Assembly (NCBI GenBank): GCA_030145425.1
Contig: JAQYVO010000202.1
Span: 1-50,874, forward strand
Reading direction: 5' to 3'
Source: Chromatiales bacterium
GTDB taxonomy: Bacteria; Pseudomonadota; Gammaproteobacteria; Chromatiales; Chromatiaceae
DNA length: 50,874 nt
Shown: piece after piece, positions 22,524 to 31,318 of the stretch
Numbering within the stretch: the stretch's first letter is position 1
Layout of the letters: the number at the start of each line of letters is the position of its first letter
Notes under the pieces: model-generated
What the model saw: only the letters and a program-made list of their open reading frames with translations
Databases searched by the model: none
Told to the model about the DNA's origin: nothing
Position numbers and translations under genes: made by a program

Positions 22524-24265
22524 AACTGGGACTGCGGGAAAAACTCTTCGTTTTCTCACTCTTTCTGATCATAGTTGTCGGCTTGATCGCCGGTTTTTTT
22601 CTTGAACACCAGCGTCGCAGCTCCATTGAGGCCCGTATCGAAGGGGAGCTTGTGACGATTGCGCAACTTGCACGGGAGCAGTTCAACGATGGGCATGTCC
22701 ACAGCGCCGAGGAGATTGATGAGCTGGCAGACCGGCTTGCCGCCGCCAGCGGCAGCCGAATCACGGTAGTGGATATGGAAGGCTGGGTTATTGGGGACTC
22801 CGAGCTTTCGGAGGACGAGATCCCCGAGATGGAGAATCATGGCAAGCGTCCGGAGATCCTGGAGGCCCTGGAGACCGGCCTGGGTGTCGATCGCAGGCTC
22901 AGCGCAACGGTGGATACCGCCCTGCTTTATGTCGCGGTCCCTTTTGGGGACCCTGAGCCCAGGGGCATCGTTCGTGCTTCCGTGCTGTTGGCCGACGTTG
23001 ACAAGGCAATCTCCGAACTCAGGCTGAGTCTGTTCATTGCGGGGCTTCTCGGGCTTATCGGGGCAACGCTTATCTCGGGTCTGGCCGCCCATATCATGAC
23101 CCGAACTCTCCGCAGCCTGATCTACCATGCGAAAAACATCTCCGAACGGGCGACGGGTTCCTTTGTAACCGGACGTGACGAGATCCAGAGCCTGGCGGGC
23201 TCATTCAGCCGTCTGTCGGAGCAGCTCCAGGTCCAGGTCGAGATCATGGCTTGGGAGAGGGGCCGTTCGAACGCCATTCTGGACTGCATGAGCGAGGCGC
23301 TGTTTGCCCTCGATGAGAGCGACAGAATCCTCCTGGTCAATCCGGCCGCGATGGAACTCTTCGATTTCGAGCGTCCTCCCGTGGGCGAATTGCTGTCGGA
23401 GGTGACCGAGGAGGAACAGCTGGGCGTGCTGGTGGAGAGCGCTTCGCCGGGCAGGGTGGTGTCCACCGAGTTTTCAATGGACAGGGCCGGCCGGCGTCAT
23501 CTGCTCGCAAGAGTGGCGTCGCCAAGTTCCGGCAGCGGCTGTGTGGTGGTCATGCACGACATTACCGAGATCCGCATGATGGAGCAGTTTCAGAGAGAAT
23601 TCGTTGCCAATGCATCTCATGAATTGCGCACACCGGTAAGCATCATCAGGGCCAATGCCGAAACGCTGATCGATGGCGCCATCCATGACCCGGGCATGAG
23701 CCCTAAGCTGTTGGAAGCCCTGGACAGAAATGCGGAAAGGCTGATGCATATCGTCTCCGATCTTCTGGATCTCGCCCGGCTGGACGCCAAGCAGCGCGAG
23801 ATGGTGGCTGTTCCGCTCCCGGTTCGGGATGTGGTGACGCACATCGTTGAGGTTCTCCAGCCGCTGGCAAACCGCCGGGGGCAGGATATAGTGCTCTCAC
23901 TGGATCCGCCCGATGGCAGGGTCTTTGCCGATTCCCAGGCATTGGAGCAGACACTCATGAACCTGCTCGACAACGCCATCAAATACGCACCCCATGGGGG
24001 CAACATACGGATATCGAGTTTTTCCCAGGGAAACCGGATCCGGATCAGTGTTCAGGACAACGGGCCCGGGATTTCGGAGAAGCACAGACCCTTTTTGTTT
24101 CGGCGCTTCTATCGGATCGATTCGGGGCGTTCCAGGGATATCGGTGGGACCGGATTGGGTCTGTCTATCGTTAAGATGCTGGTGGAGTCGATGGGGGGGG
24201 ATGTGGGAATGGAGCCGGCTGAAAAAACCGGCTCCATCTTTTGGGTTGCGCTGCCTCAGTACTGA
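22520..24265 (+). CDS. Membrane sensor histidine kinase (HAMP-PAS-HisKA)
   Basis: This 581-residue kinase has helix 1 (about 9-29), a periplasmic sensor of about 130 residues, helix 2 (about 170-192) and HAMP, then PAS (about 245-350). HisKA carries H367 in NASHELRTPVSI. The ATPase domain has NLLDNAIKYAP, DNGPGI, FRRFYRID and GGTGLGLSIVKML. The layout is the full PhoR/VicK type of Gram-positives and cyanobacteria, with HAMP and PAS, unlike the short PhoR 4 kb upstream. The start is TTG 22520, overlapping the regulator stop; the N-terminal KLGLREKLFVFSLF anchor supports it. A perfect 9-bp inverted repeat lies inside the last 20 codons. Confidence 0.92.
   Translation: MKLGLREKLFVFSLFLIIVVGLIAGFFLEHQRRSSIEARIEGELVTIAQLAREQFNDGHVHSAEEIDELADRLAAASGSRITVVDMEGWVIGDSELSEDEIPEMENHGKRPEILEALETGLGVDRRLSATVDTALLYVAVPFGDPEPRGIVRASVLLADVDKAISELRLSLFIAGLLGLIGATLISGLAAHIMTRTLRSLIYHAKNISERATGSFVTGRDEIQSLAGSFSRLSEQLQVQVEIMAWERGRSNAILDCMSEALFALDESDRILLVNPAAMELFDFERPPVGELLSEVTEEEQLGVLVESASPGRVVSTEFSMDRAGRRHLLARVASPSSGSGCVVVMHDITEIRMMEQFQREFVANASHELRTPVSIIRANAETLIDGAIHDPGMSPKLLEALDRNAERLMHIVSDLLDLARLDAKQREMVAVPLPVRDVVTHIVEVLQPLANRRGQDIVLSLDPPDGRVFADSQALEQTLMNLLDNAIKYAPHGGNIRISSFSQGNRIRISVQDNGPGISEKHRPFLFRRFYRIDSGRSRDIGGTGLGLSIVKMLVESMGGDVGMEPAEKTGSIFWVALPQY
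24210..24236. other. Hairpin inside the 3' end of the kinase gene
   Basis: TGGAGCCGG (24210-24218) and CCGGCTCCA (24228-24236) form a perfect 9-bp stem with a 9-base A-rich loop, followed by TCTTTTG. It could act as an in-gene terminator or mRNA-stabilising stem. The T tract is short, so termination is uncertain. The sequence is also coding. Confidence 0.45.
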
Positions 24266-24267
24266 CG

Positions 24268-24624
24268 TCAGACGGCTTGGGGCAGATGCGATATCCCGGT
24301 TTTCTCGGATGATTTGCCTTTTGTGCCTTCCGGGTTCAATGCGGTCACTGTGCCCTGATGGGGTTTATTTGCGACAAAACGGCTATCCATCCGGTGGAGC
24401 CGAAGTACCGGGATGCTGGTTCTGCCGGCAACCGAATCTGCGATGGATTCGCGCAGGAGTTTACTCAAGCCTCTGCGTTTGGTGCTGGTCATTACGATGA
24501 GGGACACATCCACCTGATCGGCAATCTCCGCTATGCGCTGAGCGGGCAGACCTACGACTATACGCAGCTTGGCGAAAGCCAGTGCCGCAGCATCGGGGAA
24601 CCGCTGCTGTGCCTCGCTCAACAT
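24268..24624 (-). pseudogene. Truncated universal stress protein (UspA), C-terminal half
   Basis: The frame encodes the C-terminal part of a UspA-fold protein: LRIVVGLPAQRIAEIADQ, VDVSLIVMTSTKRRG and an ADSVAGRTSIPVLRL ending. This includes the helix and last strand that form the ATP-binding G-x-S/T-x-V-type end. The N-terminal half, with the first strand and the V-D-S/G-S motif, is missing. The frame runs upstream without a start into the 3' end of rdgB, 13 bases away. A nonconserved tail (about 25 residues) follows the domain. It is probably a remnant left by rearrangement and is unlikely to be functional. Confidence 0.7.
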
Positions 24625-24637
24625 CCGTTTGCAGAAA

Positions 24638-25249
24638 TTACGACTCTGACAACGCCGCCAATAGCCGACGCAGGGCCTGGCCCCGGTGGCTCAGCCGGTT
24701 TTTCTCTTCCGGGGGAAGCTCGGCGGAAGTACAGCCTTTCTCGGTCAGCAGAAACAACGGGTCGTAGCCGAACCCTCCCTCTCCCCGGGGTGCCTCGAGT
24801 ATCTGTCCTTCCCAGGTCCCCTGGCAGATGATGGGCGTGGGATCTTCCGCGTGATGAAGATAGACCATCACGCACTGGAATCGGGCGCTGCGTTTCTCCG
24901 GGGGAATATCCTGCAGTGCTTCGAGAAGCCGCCGATTGTTGTCTGCGTCGCTGGAGCCGGGGCCTGCGAAACGTGCCGAATAAACACCGGGGGCGCCCTG
25001 AAGTGCATCGACCTCGATGCCCGAATCGTCCGCTATCGCCGGCAGATCACTGTGCAATGCGGCATTACGGGCCTTGATAAGGGCGTTTTCCACAAAGGTC
25101 AGTCCGGTCTCTTCTGCCTCGGGCACGCCAAACTCCCGCTGGGGTATGATCTGAATCTCCTGCTCTGCCAGAAGCTGGTTAATCTCTCTGACCTTGCCCG
25201 CGTTGTTGCTGGCAAGTACGATGCGTTTGCCCCGGTGGATGTTGGTCAT
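24638..25249 (-). CDS. rdgB: XTP/dITP pyrophosphatase RdgB (Ham1 family)
   Basis: This 203-residue nucleotide-pool sanitiser hydrolyses ITP, dITP and XTP to monophosphates. Family motifs are IVLASNNAGKVREINQLL near the N-terminus, AIADDSGIEVDALQGAPGVY, FQCVMVYL, and GGFGYDPLF with the catalytic region. It ends LRRLLAALSES. The start is ATG 25249 (MTNIHRGKRIVLASNN); the 27-residue upstream extension is not conserved. A truncated uspA remnant sits 13 bases downstream and the divergent ccm operon begins 220 bases upstream. Confidence 0.95.
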   Translation of the reverse strand: MTNIHRGKRIVLASNNAGKVREINQLLAEQEIQIIPQREFGVPEAEETGLTFVENALIKARNAALHSDLPAIADDSGIEVDALQGAPGVYSARFAGPGSSDADNNRRLLEALQDIPPEKRSARFQCVMVYLHHAEDPTPIICQGTWEGQILEAPRGEGGFGYDPLFLLTEKGCTSAELPPEEKNRLSHRGQALRRLLAALSES

Positions 25250-25469
25250 TGGTGTCTGGATTACCTGTAGATTTAAACCTCGAATGAAGCCATGGATTCT
25301 AACGGATTCGGCCAGGTTTGGAATGCTCAACCGTCTCCGTCGGAAAGAGGCCTTGGGGCAGGTCTTCCGGTTGTCGTATCCGGTTATTGGCCTGCGGGCA
25401 ATCCGAAAATCCTAATTCCTCTCAAGCCCGTGTACAATTAGCCCCTTTTTACCCGTTTGCGGAATCTGC

Positions 25470-26105
25470 ATGCTTGAAGTCGCCGATCTGGAGTGTGTAA
25501 GGGGCGATCGCCGTCTTATTTCGGAGCTCTCCTTCACCCTGAGCCCTGGGGAGTTGTTGCATCTGCACGGCCACAACGGCAGTGGCAAGACCACGCTGAT
25601 GCGGGCCATCTGCGGTCTGATCCGCCCGACGGCAGGCAAGGTTTTCTGGAATGGAGAAGACAGCCGTAAACTCGGCGAGGATTTCAGCCGCGATCTGATC
25701 TTCGTGGGCCACAAGGACGGCATCAAGGCCGACCTCAACGGCGTTGAGAACCTGCGGGTGGCCTGCGCGCTTGATGGTGTCTCCATCGACGAAAAACAGG
25801 CCTGGGATGCCCTCGAGAGGCTCGGGTTGAGAGGGCACGAGGATCTTCCAACCCGGGTGTTGTCCCAGGGGCAGAAGCGGCGTGTATCCCTGGCGCGACT
25901 GCTGGTGCACCGGGCCCCCTTGTGGATTCTTGACGAGCCCTTCACTGCCCTGGACAAGGCCGCAGTAGATTATCTTCAGACCGTAATAAAAAATCACGTC
26001 GAAAAGGGAGGTATGGTCATTCTTACCACCCACCAGGAGGTGAGCCTCACCCGCGGACACAAGAAGCAGCTCCGGCTGGGCTGGAAGGGGGAAGGAGATG
26101 TTTGA
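25470..26105 (+). CDS. ccmA: Cytochrome c biogenesis ATPase CcmA
   Basis: This 211-residue ABC ATPase of the System I haem-handling complex CcmABCD uses ATP to release oxidised holo-CcmE from CcmC. Walker A is GHNGSGKTTL, the signature is LSQGQKRRVSLARLL, Walker B is LWILDEPFTAL, and the H-loop is in ILTTHQEV. It begins MLEVADLECVRGDRRLISEL. It is the first gene of the ccm operon and overlaps ccmB by 8 bases. The upstream 220 bases separate it from the divergent rdgB and must hold the promoter; no FNR-type box was seen there. Confidence 0.96.
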   Translation: MLEVADLECVRGDRRLISELSFTLSPGELLHLHGHNGSGKTTLMRAICGLIRPTAGKVFWNGEDSRKLGEDFSRDLIFVGHKDGIKADLNGVENLRVACALDGVSIDEKQAWDALERLGLRGHEDLPTRVLSQGQKRRVSLARLLVHRAPLWILDEPFTALDKAAVDYLQTVIKNHVEKGGMVILTTHQEVSLTRGHKKQLRLGWKGEGDV

Positions 26106-26766
26106 GGCCTTTCTCACCATTGTCCGGCGGGATCTGATTCTGGCCATACGCCGGCGTTCCGACATCTTTTCGACCCTGTTTTTCTTCGTTATTGTCGTAA
26201 GCCTTTTTCCCCTGGGCATCGGGCCTGAACTGAACACGCTGCGGCTTATCGCTCCCGGTGTTGTCTGGGTGGCAGCCCTGTTGGCCTCCATGCTGGCGCT
26301 TGAGCGGCTGTTTTCCGCGGATCATGATGACGGTACGCTGGAGCAGATGCTGCTGGCGCCCCAGCCCCTGTTTATCCTGGTGCTGGGAAAGGTGACGGCC
26401 CATTGGCTGGTAACCGGGGTGCCCTTGGTGCTGATAGCGCCCTTACTGGGTATTCAGTACGATCTCTCCACCCAGGCGCTTCAGATGTTGCTGGTCACAC
26501 TGTTGCTGGGCACACCGGCGCTGAGCCTGATTGGGGCAATCGGAGCCGCCCTGACCATCGGGGTGCGAGGCGGCGGGGTTCTGGTATCCCTGCTGGTGTT
26601 GCCGCTCTACATTCCGGTGCTGATTTTTGGCGCTGGCGCAGTGGAAGCCGACGTATCGGGATTGGGTGCCCAGGGCCATTTGTCCCTGCTGGGGGCCATT
26701 CTTATCCTTGCCCTGCTGCTGGCGCCACTGGCCACCTCGGCCGCCTTGCGGGTGTCTGCGGAATGA
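26098..26766 (+). CDS. ccmB: Cytochrome c biogenesis permease CcmB
   Basis: This 222-residue inner-membrane protein with six predicted helices is the membrane partner of CcmA. It has the conserved start FLTIVRRDLILAIRRRSDI, the segment LFFFVIVVSLFPLGIGPE and the family-typical LLVLPLYIPVLIFGAGAVEA. Its start overlaps ccmA by 8 bases. Unlike the other junctions of this operon, 226 noncoding bases separate it from ccmC; the long alternative frame over ccmB is a shadow. Confidence 0.95.
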   Translation: MFEAFLTIVRRDLILAIRRRSDIFSTLFFFVIVVSLFPLGIGPELNTLRLIAPGVVWVAALLASMLALERLFSADHDDGTLEQMLLAPQPLFILVLGKVTAHWLVTGVPLVLIAPLLGIQYDLSTQALQMLLVTLLLGTPALSLIGAIGAALTIGVRGGGVLVSLLVLPLYIPVLIFGAGAVEADVSGLGAQGHLSLLGAILILALLLAPLATSAALRVSAE

Positions 26767-26992
26767 GCGGGATTGGCCCGGTAATTTTATTGCCACCTTC
26801 AGGAACCATTGGGCCGGCAGGGAATCGAATGGATGCCGGCCTCTTGCCTTTACGCCGGGAAACAGCTGTTGGGATCCCCGTTCAGGTAAACTCCGAGCCC
26901 ATGGACTTGAATATTTACTGTCTCCGTGTACCCTGCGTGTCTCCATTATATGACCCGGCGGTAGACCCGCAGTCATCAATCAGCGACATGCC

Positions 26993-27742
26993 ATGAATTC
27001 CCGACTGATCAACTGGTTCAAGTTCTCCTCTCCGGCCACCTTTTATCCCCTGGCGGGGCGCCTGGTGCCCTGGTTCGGCGGCGCCGCGGCCGTGCTCATC
27101 GCCGTGGGCCTCTACATGAGCTTTTTCGTGGCCCCCACGGACTACAAGCAGGGAGAGGGTTACAGGATAATATTCGTGCACGTGCCTTCCGCCTGGATGT
27201 CCATGTTTATTTATGTGGTGATGGCCGTCTGGTCGGGGCTGGGACTCGTTTTCAACACCCGGTTGTCGGCCATGATGGCCAACGCGCTGGCACCGACAGG
27301 TGCTATGTTTACCTTTGTAGCCCTCTGGACCGGTGCCTTCTGGGGTAAGCCCATGTGGGGTGCGTGGTGGGTCTGGGATGCACGCCTGACCTCAGAGCTG
27401 ATTCTGCTCTTTTTATATATCGGATTCATGGCCCTCCAGGGGGCGATAGATGATCCCCGCCGCGCCGATCGCGCCGGGGCCATCCTGGCGTTGGTCGGCG
27501 TGGTCAATATTCCTATCATTTACTACTCTGTAACCTGGTGGAATACCCTGCATCAGGGGGCTTCCGTCAGTGTCACCAAGGGCTCCAGCATGGGCGTGAT
27601 CATGCTGGTCACCATGCTGATCATGGCGTTCGGGTTCTGGGCCTATTCCATAGCCGTAGCCCTGTCGAGGGTTCGATCGGTGATCCTGGAGCGGGAACGG
27701 GACACGACCTGGGTGGCCGAACTTGCGGAGGTGCGCCGTTGA
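26993..27742 (+). CDS. ccmC: Haem-handling protein CcmC
   Basis: This 249-residue membrane protein of the haem-handling family loads haem onto CcmE. It has six helices, the tryptophan-rich periplasmic WWD motif (GAWWVWDARLTSELILLFLY) and two haem-ligating histidines in VHVPSAWMS and NTLHQGASV. It starts at ATG 26993, after a 226-base gap following ccmB. The upstream gap has no frame with coding character, a possible internal promoter site. ccmD follows after 2 bases. Confidence 0.96.
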   Translation: MNSRLINWFKFSSPATFYPLAGRLVPWFGGAAAVLIAVGLYMSFFVAPTDYKQGEGYRIIFVHVPSAWMSMFIYVVMAVWSGLGLVFNTRLSAMMANALAPTGAMFTFVALWTGAFWGKPMWGAWWVWDARLTSELILLFLYIGFMALQGAIDDPRRADRAGAILALVGVVNIPIIYYSVTWWNTLHQGASVSVTKGSSMGVIMLVTMLIMAFGFWAYSIAVALSRVRSVILERERDTTWVAELAEVRR

Positions 27743-27744
27743 GC

Positions 27745-27924
27745 ATGGCGGAATTTTTCGATATGGGAGGGTATGCCCTCTACGTCTGGGGATCCTTTGG
27801 TATGACTGCCCTATTGATGATCGCTGAACCCATGCTGGTGAGAGGCCGTCGGCGCAGTATCCTGAAGCGGATTTCCCGAATGGTTCGCATAAAAACCGAG
27901 GTGAAAAATGAAGGCCAGAAATAA
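27745..27924 (+). CDS. ccmD: Haem exporter subunit CcmD
   Basis: This 59-residue single-helix protein stabilises CcmABC-CcmE. It has a short N-terminus MAEFFDMGGYALYVWGSFGM typical of CcmD, one membrane helix (about 11-30) and a basic cytoplasmic tail. ATG 27745 lies just after the ccmC stop; TTG 27739 is less likely. It overlaps ccmE by 17 bases. It is easily missed because a longer shadow frame covers it. Confidence 0.9.
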   Translation: MAEFFDMGGYALYVWGSFGMTALLMIAEPMLVRGRRRSILKRISRMVRIKTEVKNEGQK

Positions 27925-28357
27925 AAGGTTCGGATTCCTGATCGCCGGCATGGTTGGGCTGGGGGCTGCGACCTGGCTGGTACTCAATGCCCTCGACAGT
28001 AATCTTTCCTATTTCTTCTCACCCACCGAAGTGACTCAGAAAAAGGCACCTGAAGGACATGTATTCCGTCTGGGCGGTCTGGTGGAAACGGGAAGTCTGC
28101 GGCGTGGCGAGGAGCTGACGGTGAGATTCGCGGTGACTGATAACGCTAACCGCGTCAATGTCGAGTACACGGGCATACTCCCGGACCTGTTTCAGGAGGG
28201 TCAGGGGGTTATTGCCCAGGGTCGAATGGGTGGCAGCGGTGTCTTTGTTGCCGATGAGGTGCTGGCCAAGCACGATGAAAACTACATGCCCCCCGAAGTG
28301 GCCGACGCCCTGAGCAAGGCCCATACCGAAGGTGTGGCGGGGATGGATAAACAATGA
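27908..28357 (+). CDS. ccmE: Periplasmic haem chaperone CcmE
   Basis: This 149-residue membrane-anchored haem chaperone has an N-terminal anchor (about 8-27) followed by an OB-fold with FRLGGLVETGSL. The haem-binding site has H122 and Y126 in VLAKHDENYMPPEV, the covalent haem-attachment His and its axial Tyr. The flexible tail follows. It overlaps ccmD by 17 bases and ccmF by 4 bases (ATGA). Confidence 0.96.
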   Translation: MKARNKRFGFLIAGMVGLGAATWLVLNALDSNLSYFFSPTEVTQKKAPEGHVFRLGGLVETGSLRRGEELTVRFAVTDNANRVNVEYTGILPDLFQEGQGVIAQGRMGGSGVFVADEVLAKHDENYMPPEVADALSKAHTEGVAGMDKQ

Positions 28358-30330
28358 TACCCGAGATTGGACATATCGCGCTGATCCTTGCGCTGGTGAT
28401 GGCGCTGGCCCAGTCCTTTTTTCCAGTGGTTGGGGCCCACAAGGGCATACGTTCCTGGGTGGCGCTGGCCCGGCCCACAGCGCAGGCGCAGCTGCTGTTT
28501 ATCCTGGTCGCATACGGCTGCCTGACCTACGCGTTTCTGGTCAACGACTTTTCAGTGCGTTACGTGGCCACCAACTCCAATTCCGCACTGCCGACCATTT
28601 ATCTGATATCCGGTGTTTGGGGTGCTCACGAGGGGTCCCTGCTGCTCTGGTCGCTGACCCTGGCGCTCTGGACCGGCGCCGTTACCCTGTTCAGCCGCAG
28701 CGTCCCGGAATTGATGCTCGCCCGGGTGGTCGGCGTGATGGGCATGGTCAGTGTGGGTTTTCTGTTGTTCATGCTGCTTACCTCCAATCCTTTCGATCGG
28801 CTGGTAAACGCACCCGCGGAAGGCCGTGATCTCAACCCCTTGCTTCAGGACCCCGGGTTGGCTATCCACCCGCCCATGCTCTATATGGGTTATGTGGGAT
28901 TCTCCGTTGCCTTCGCATTTGCCATTGCCGCCATGTTGAGCGGCCGTCTGGATGCGGCCTGGGCACGCTGGTCGCGACCCTGGACGAATGTGGCCTGGGT
29001 GTTTCTGACCCTGGGCATCGCCCTTGGCAGCTGGTGGGCATACTACGAACTGGGCTGGGGCGGCTGGTGGTTCTGGGACCCGGTGGAAAATGCCTCGTTC
29101 ATGCCCTGGCTGGTGGGTACCGCCCTGATGCACTCCCTGGCCGTGACCGAAAAGCGGGGTGCCTTCAAGGCCTGGACCGTGCTGCTGGCCATCTTCGCCT
29201 TCTCCCTGAGCCTGCTGGGCACCTTCCTGGTGCGCTCCGGCGTATTGACTTCGGTGCACGCCTTTGCCACCGATCCGGAACGGGGCGTCTTCATCCTGAT
29301 TTTCCTCTGTGTGGTGATCGGAGGCTCCCTGCTGCTCTACTCCTGGCGGGCATCCCAGATTCGCAGCACGGTGCAGTTCAAGGCGGTTTCGAGGGAGACA
29401 TTCCTGCTGCTGAATAATGTCTTTCTGGTGGTAACGGCCAGCGCCATTCTCCTGGGGACCCTCTATCCCCTGATCCTGGATGCCCTGGGGGCGGGCAAGA
29501 TCTCGGTGGGTCCGCCCTATTTCAACAGTGTGTTCATTCCCCTCACGATACCCCTGGCTTTGCTGGTGGGCGTCGGGGCCATTTCCCGCTGGAAGGAAGA
29601 CGACCCGAAGCGGCTGTTCGGTAAGCTCTGGATACCCCTGGTGGTTAGCATAGCGGCAGGACTGGCTTTGCCGGCGCTGCTGGCCCCCAGTTACACCTGG
29701 TCGGCGGCATTGGGCCTGGTGCTGGCAATCTGGGTAGCCCTGACCACAATGGTTTGGTTGGTGGAACGGACCAGCGGTCGGCAGAGTTTCTGGCAGGGAG
29801 TGAAAACCACGCCGCGGGGCGGGTGGGGCATGATGACGGGGCATATCGGGGTTTCCATATTCATAGTGGGCGTTTCCCTGACGTCCATCTACAGCGTCGA
29901 GAAGGATTTGCGACTCGAGCCGGGGCAGAGCTACAACCTGGGTGGATACGATTTCTTTTTCGAGGGTGTTGAGGCTTTCAACGGTCCGAATTACACCGGT
30001 GCCCGGGGTAGTGTCGAAGTGAGTCGACAAGGTAGTGTCGTGACCAGACTGTATCCGGAAAAACGCAACTACCGCAGCGGCATGCCTATGACGGAAGCCG
30101 GTATTGACGCAGGTCTGACCCGGGATCTTTTCGTAGCCCTTGGAGAGCCCCTGGGCACTCAAGGGGCCTGGAGCGTGCGGATCTACCACAAACCGTTTAT
30201 TCGCTGGATCTGGCTTGGTGCGATTTTTATGTCCATAGGGGGATTGCTGGCGGCCAGTGACCGGCGTTACTTCCAACTGGCGCGCAAGGCCCGTGCGGTG
30301 GCCGGAGACACGGCGGCGGAAACGGCATGA
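28354..30330 (+). CDS. ccmF: Haem lyase subunit CcmF
   Basis: This 658-residue polytopic membrane protein is the core of the cytochrome c synthetase CcmFH. It transfers haem from CcmE to CXXCH apocytochromes. The WWD domain is GWGGWWFWDPVENASFMPWL. Conserved His sites lie in AIHPPMLYMGY, with others in later loops, and about 15 helices are predicted. Length matches the family (about 650). It overlaps ccmE and ccmG by 4 bases each. A 599-codon antisense frame is a composition shadow. Confidence 0.96.
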   Translation: MIPEIGHIALILALVMALAQSFFPVVGAHKGIRSWVALARPTAQAQLLFILVAYGCLTYAFLVNDFSVRYVATNSNSALPTIYLISGVWGAHEGSLLLWSLTLALWTGAVTLFSRSVPELMLARVVGVMGMVSVGFLLFMLLTSNPFDRLVNAPAEGRDLNPLLQDPGLAIHPPMLYMGYVGFSVAFAFAIAAMLSGRLDAAWARWSRPWTNVAWVFLTLGIALGSWWAYYELGWGGWWFWDPVENASFMPWLVGTALMHSLAVTEKRGAFKAWTVLLAIFAFSLSLLGTFLVRSGVLTSVHAFATDPERGVFILIFLCVVIGGSLLLYSWRASQIRSTVQFKAVSRETFLLLNNVFLVVTASAILLGTLYPLILDALGAGKISVGPPYFNSVFIPLTIPLALLVGVGAISRWKEDDPKRLFGKLWIPLVVSIAAGLALPALLAPSYTWSAALGLVLAIWVALTTMVWLVERTSGRQSFWQGVKTTPRGGWGMMTGHIGVSIFIVGVSLTSIYSVEKDLRLEPGQSYNLGGYDFFFEGVEAFNGPNYTGARGSVEVSRQGSVVTRLYPEKRNYRSGMPMTEAGIDAGLTRDLFVALGEPLGTQGAWSVRIYHKPFIRWIWLGAIFMSIGGLLAASDRRYFQLARKARAVAGDTAAETA

Positions 30331-30863
30331 AGGCAAGGTATCTGGCCCCACTGGGGATATTCATCCTGTTGGTGATATTCCTGGGAATCGGGTTGACCCT
30401 GAATCCCAGGGATGTGCCCTCTGTGCTCATTGACAAGCCGGCCCCCCGGTTTACCCTGCCCGACCTTTTCGACCCGGCACGTACAGTGAGCGCCGCCGAT
30501 TTTGACGGAGAGGTGTGGCTGCTCAATGTCTGGGGAACCTGGTGCCCGGAATGCTGGCGTGAACACGGTTTCCTGATGCACCTCGCGAAAAACGAGGGCA
30601 TCAAGATCGTGGGAATCGACTGGCGGGACGAACGGGCAGCCGCGCTGGAGATGCTTCGGGACGAAGGAAATCCATTCGTTGCCGTCGGCTTTGATCCGGA
30701 GAGTGTGGCGATCATGGACTGGGGGGTTTACGGCGCCCCGGAAACCTTCCTGATCGACAGGTCCGGCAATATCCGCTGGAAACACACCGGCGCACTCACG
30801 CCAACCCTCTGGCGGGAGGAACTCCAGCCGCGGGTGGCAAAACTCAAGGAACAAAGCCCGTGA
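30327..30863 (+). CDS. ccmG: Thiol-disulfide reductant CcmG/DsbE
   Basis: This 178-residue membrane-anchored thioredoxin-fold protein keeps apocytochrome CXXCH cysteines reduced, using electrons from DsbD. An N-terminal helix (about 6-24) precedes the fold. The active site is WGTWCPECWREH (C73, C76), with the acidic residue of the CcmG-type groove and the cis-Pro region GVYGAPETFLID. CPEC is less common than CPTC or CPSC, but both cysteines are present. It overlaps ccmF and ccmH by 4 bases. Confidence 0.95.
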   Translation: MKARYLAPLGIFILLVIFLGIGLTLNPRDVPSVLIDKPAPRFTLPDLFDPARTVSAADFDGEVWLLNVWGTWCPECWREHGFLMHLAKNEGIKIVGIDWRDERAAALEMLRDEGNPFVAVGFDPESVAIMDWGVYGAPETFLIDRSGNIRWKHTGALTPTLWREELQPRVAKLKEQSP

Positions 30864-31318
30864 GGCAACTCATACTGTCGCTTATGTTGTCGTTGTCGGT
30901 ATTTACGGTGGAGGCCAGGGTGGAGGCCTATCACTTCGATGACCCGGCGAAGGAAGCCCGCTACAAGCAGCTTATCGATGAACTGAGATGCCTTGTTTGC
31001 CAGAATCAGAACCTGGCGGCTTCGAATGCGGAGTTGGCCCAGGATATGCGGCGTCTGACCTACGAGATGGTGAGCGAAGGTGCCACGAACGAGGAAGTCG
31101 TCCTGTTCATGGTTGAGCGATACGGTGACTTCGTACTCTACCGGCCGCCGTTCAAGACCTCGACCGCTTTGCTCTGGGTTGGGCCGTTCATCATGCTGGC
31201 CATAGGTGTGTTGGTTCTGGTGGTGTTTGTACGTCGGCGTTCAGTCGGAGAAACCCCGGAACTGGATGCTCAGGATCACGAACGCGCAAAGCGCCTTCTC
31301 GACGATAAGAAAATATGA
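30860..31318 (+). CDS. ccmH: Cytochrome c maturation protein CcmH (N-terminal type)
   Basis: This 152-residue protein has a signal anchor, the redox motif LRCLVCQNQNLAASNAELA (C44, C47) and a C-terminal membrane helix (about 105-125). It holds reduced apocytochrome at the CcmF haem lyase. This is the short CcmH; the TPR part is the separate CcmI downstream, as in Pseudomonas. It overlaps ccmG and ccmI by 4 bases each. Confidence 0.95.
   Translation: MRQLILSLMLSLSVFTVEARVEAYHFDDPAKEARYKQLIDELRCLVCQNQNLAASNAELAQDMRRLTYEMVSEGATNEEVVLFMVERYGDFVLYRPPFKTSTALLWVGPFIMLAIGVLVLVVFVRRRSVGETPELDAQDHERAKRLLDDKKI

Noticed and set aside
28552-30351. 599-codon open frame antisense to ccmF
   Set aside because: It mirrors the third-position bias of a certain ccmF gene and has low-complexity Gln/Gly/His composition with no motifs.
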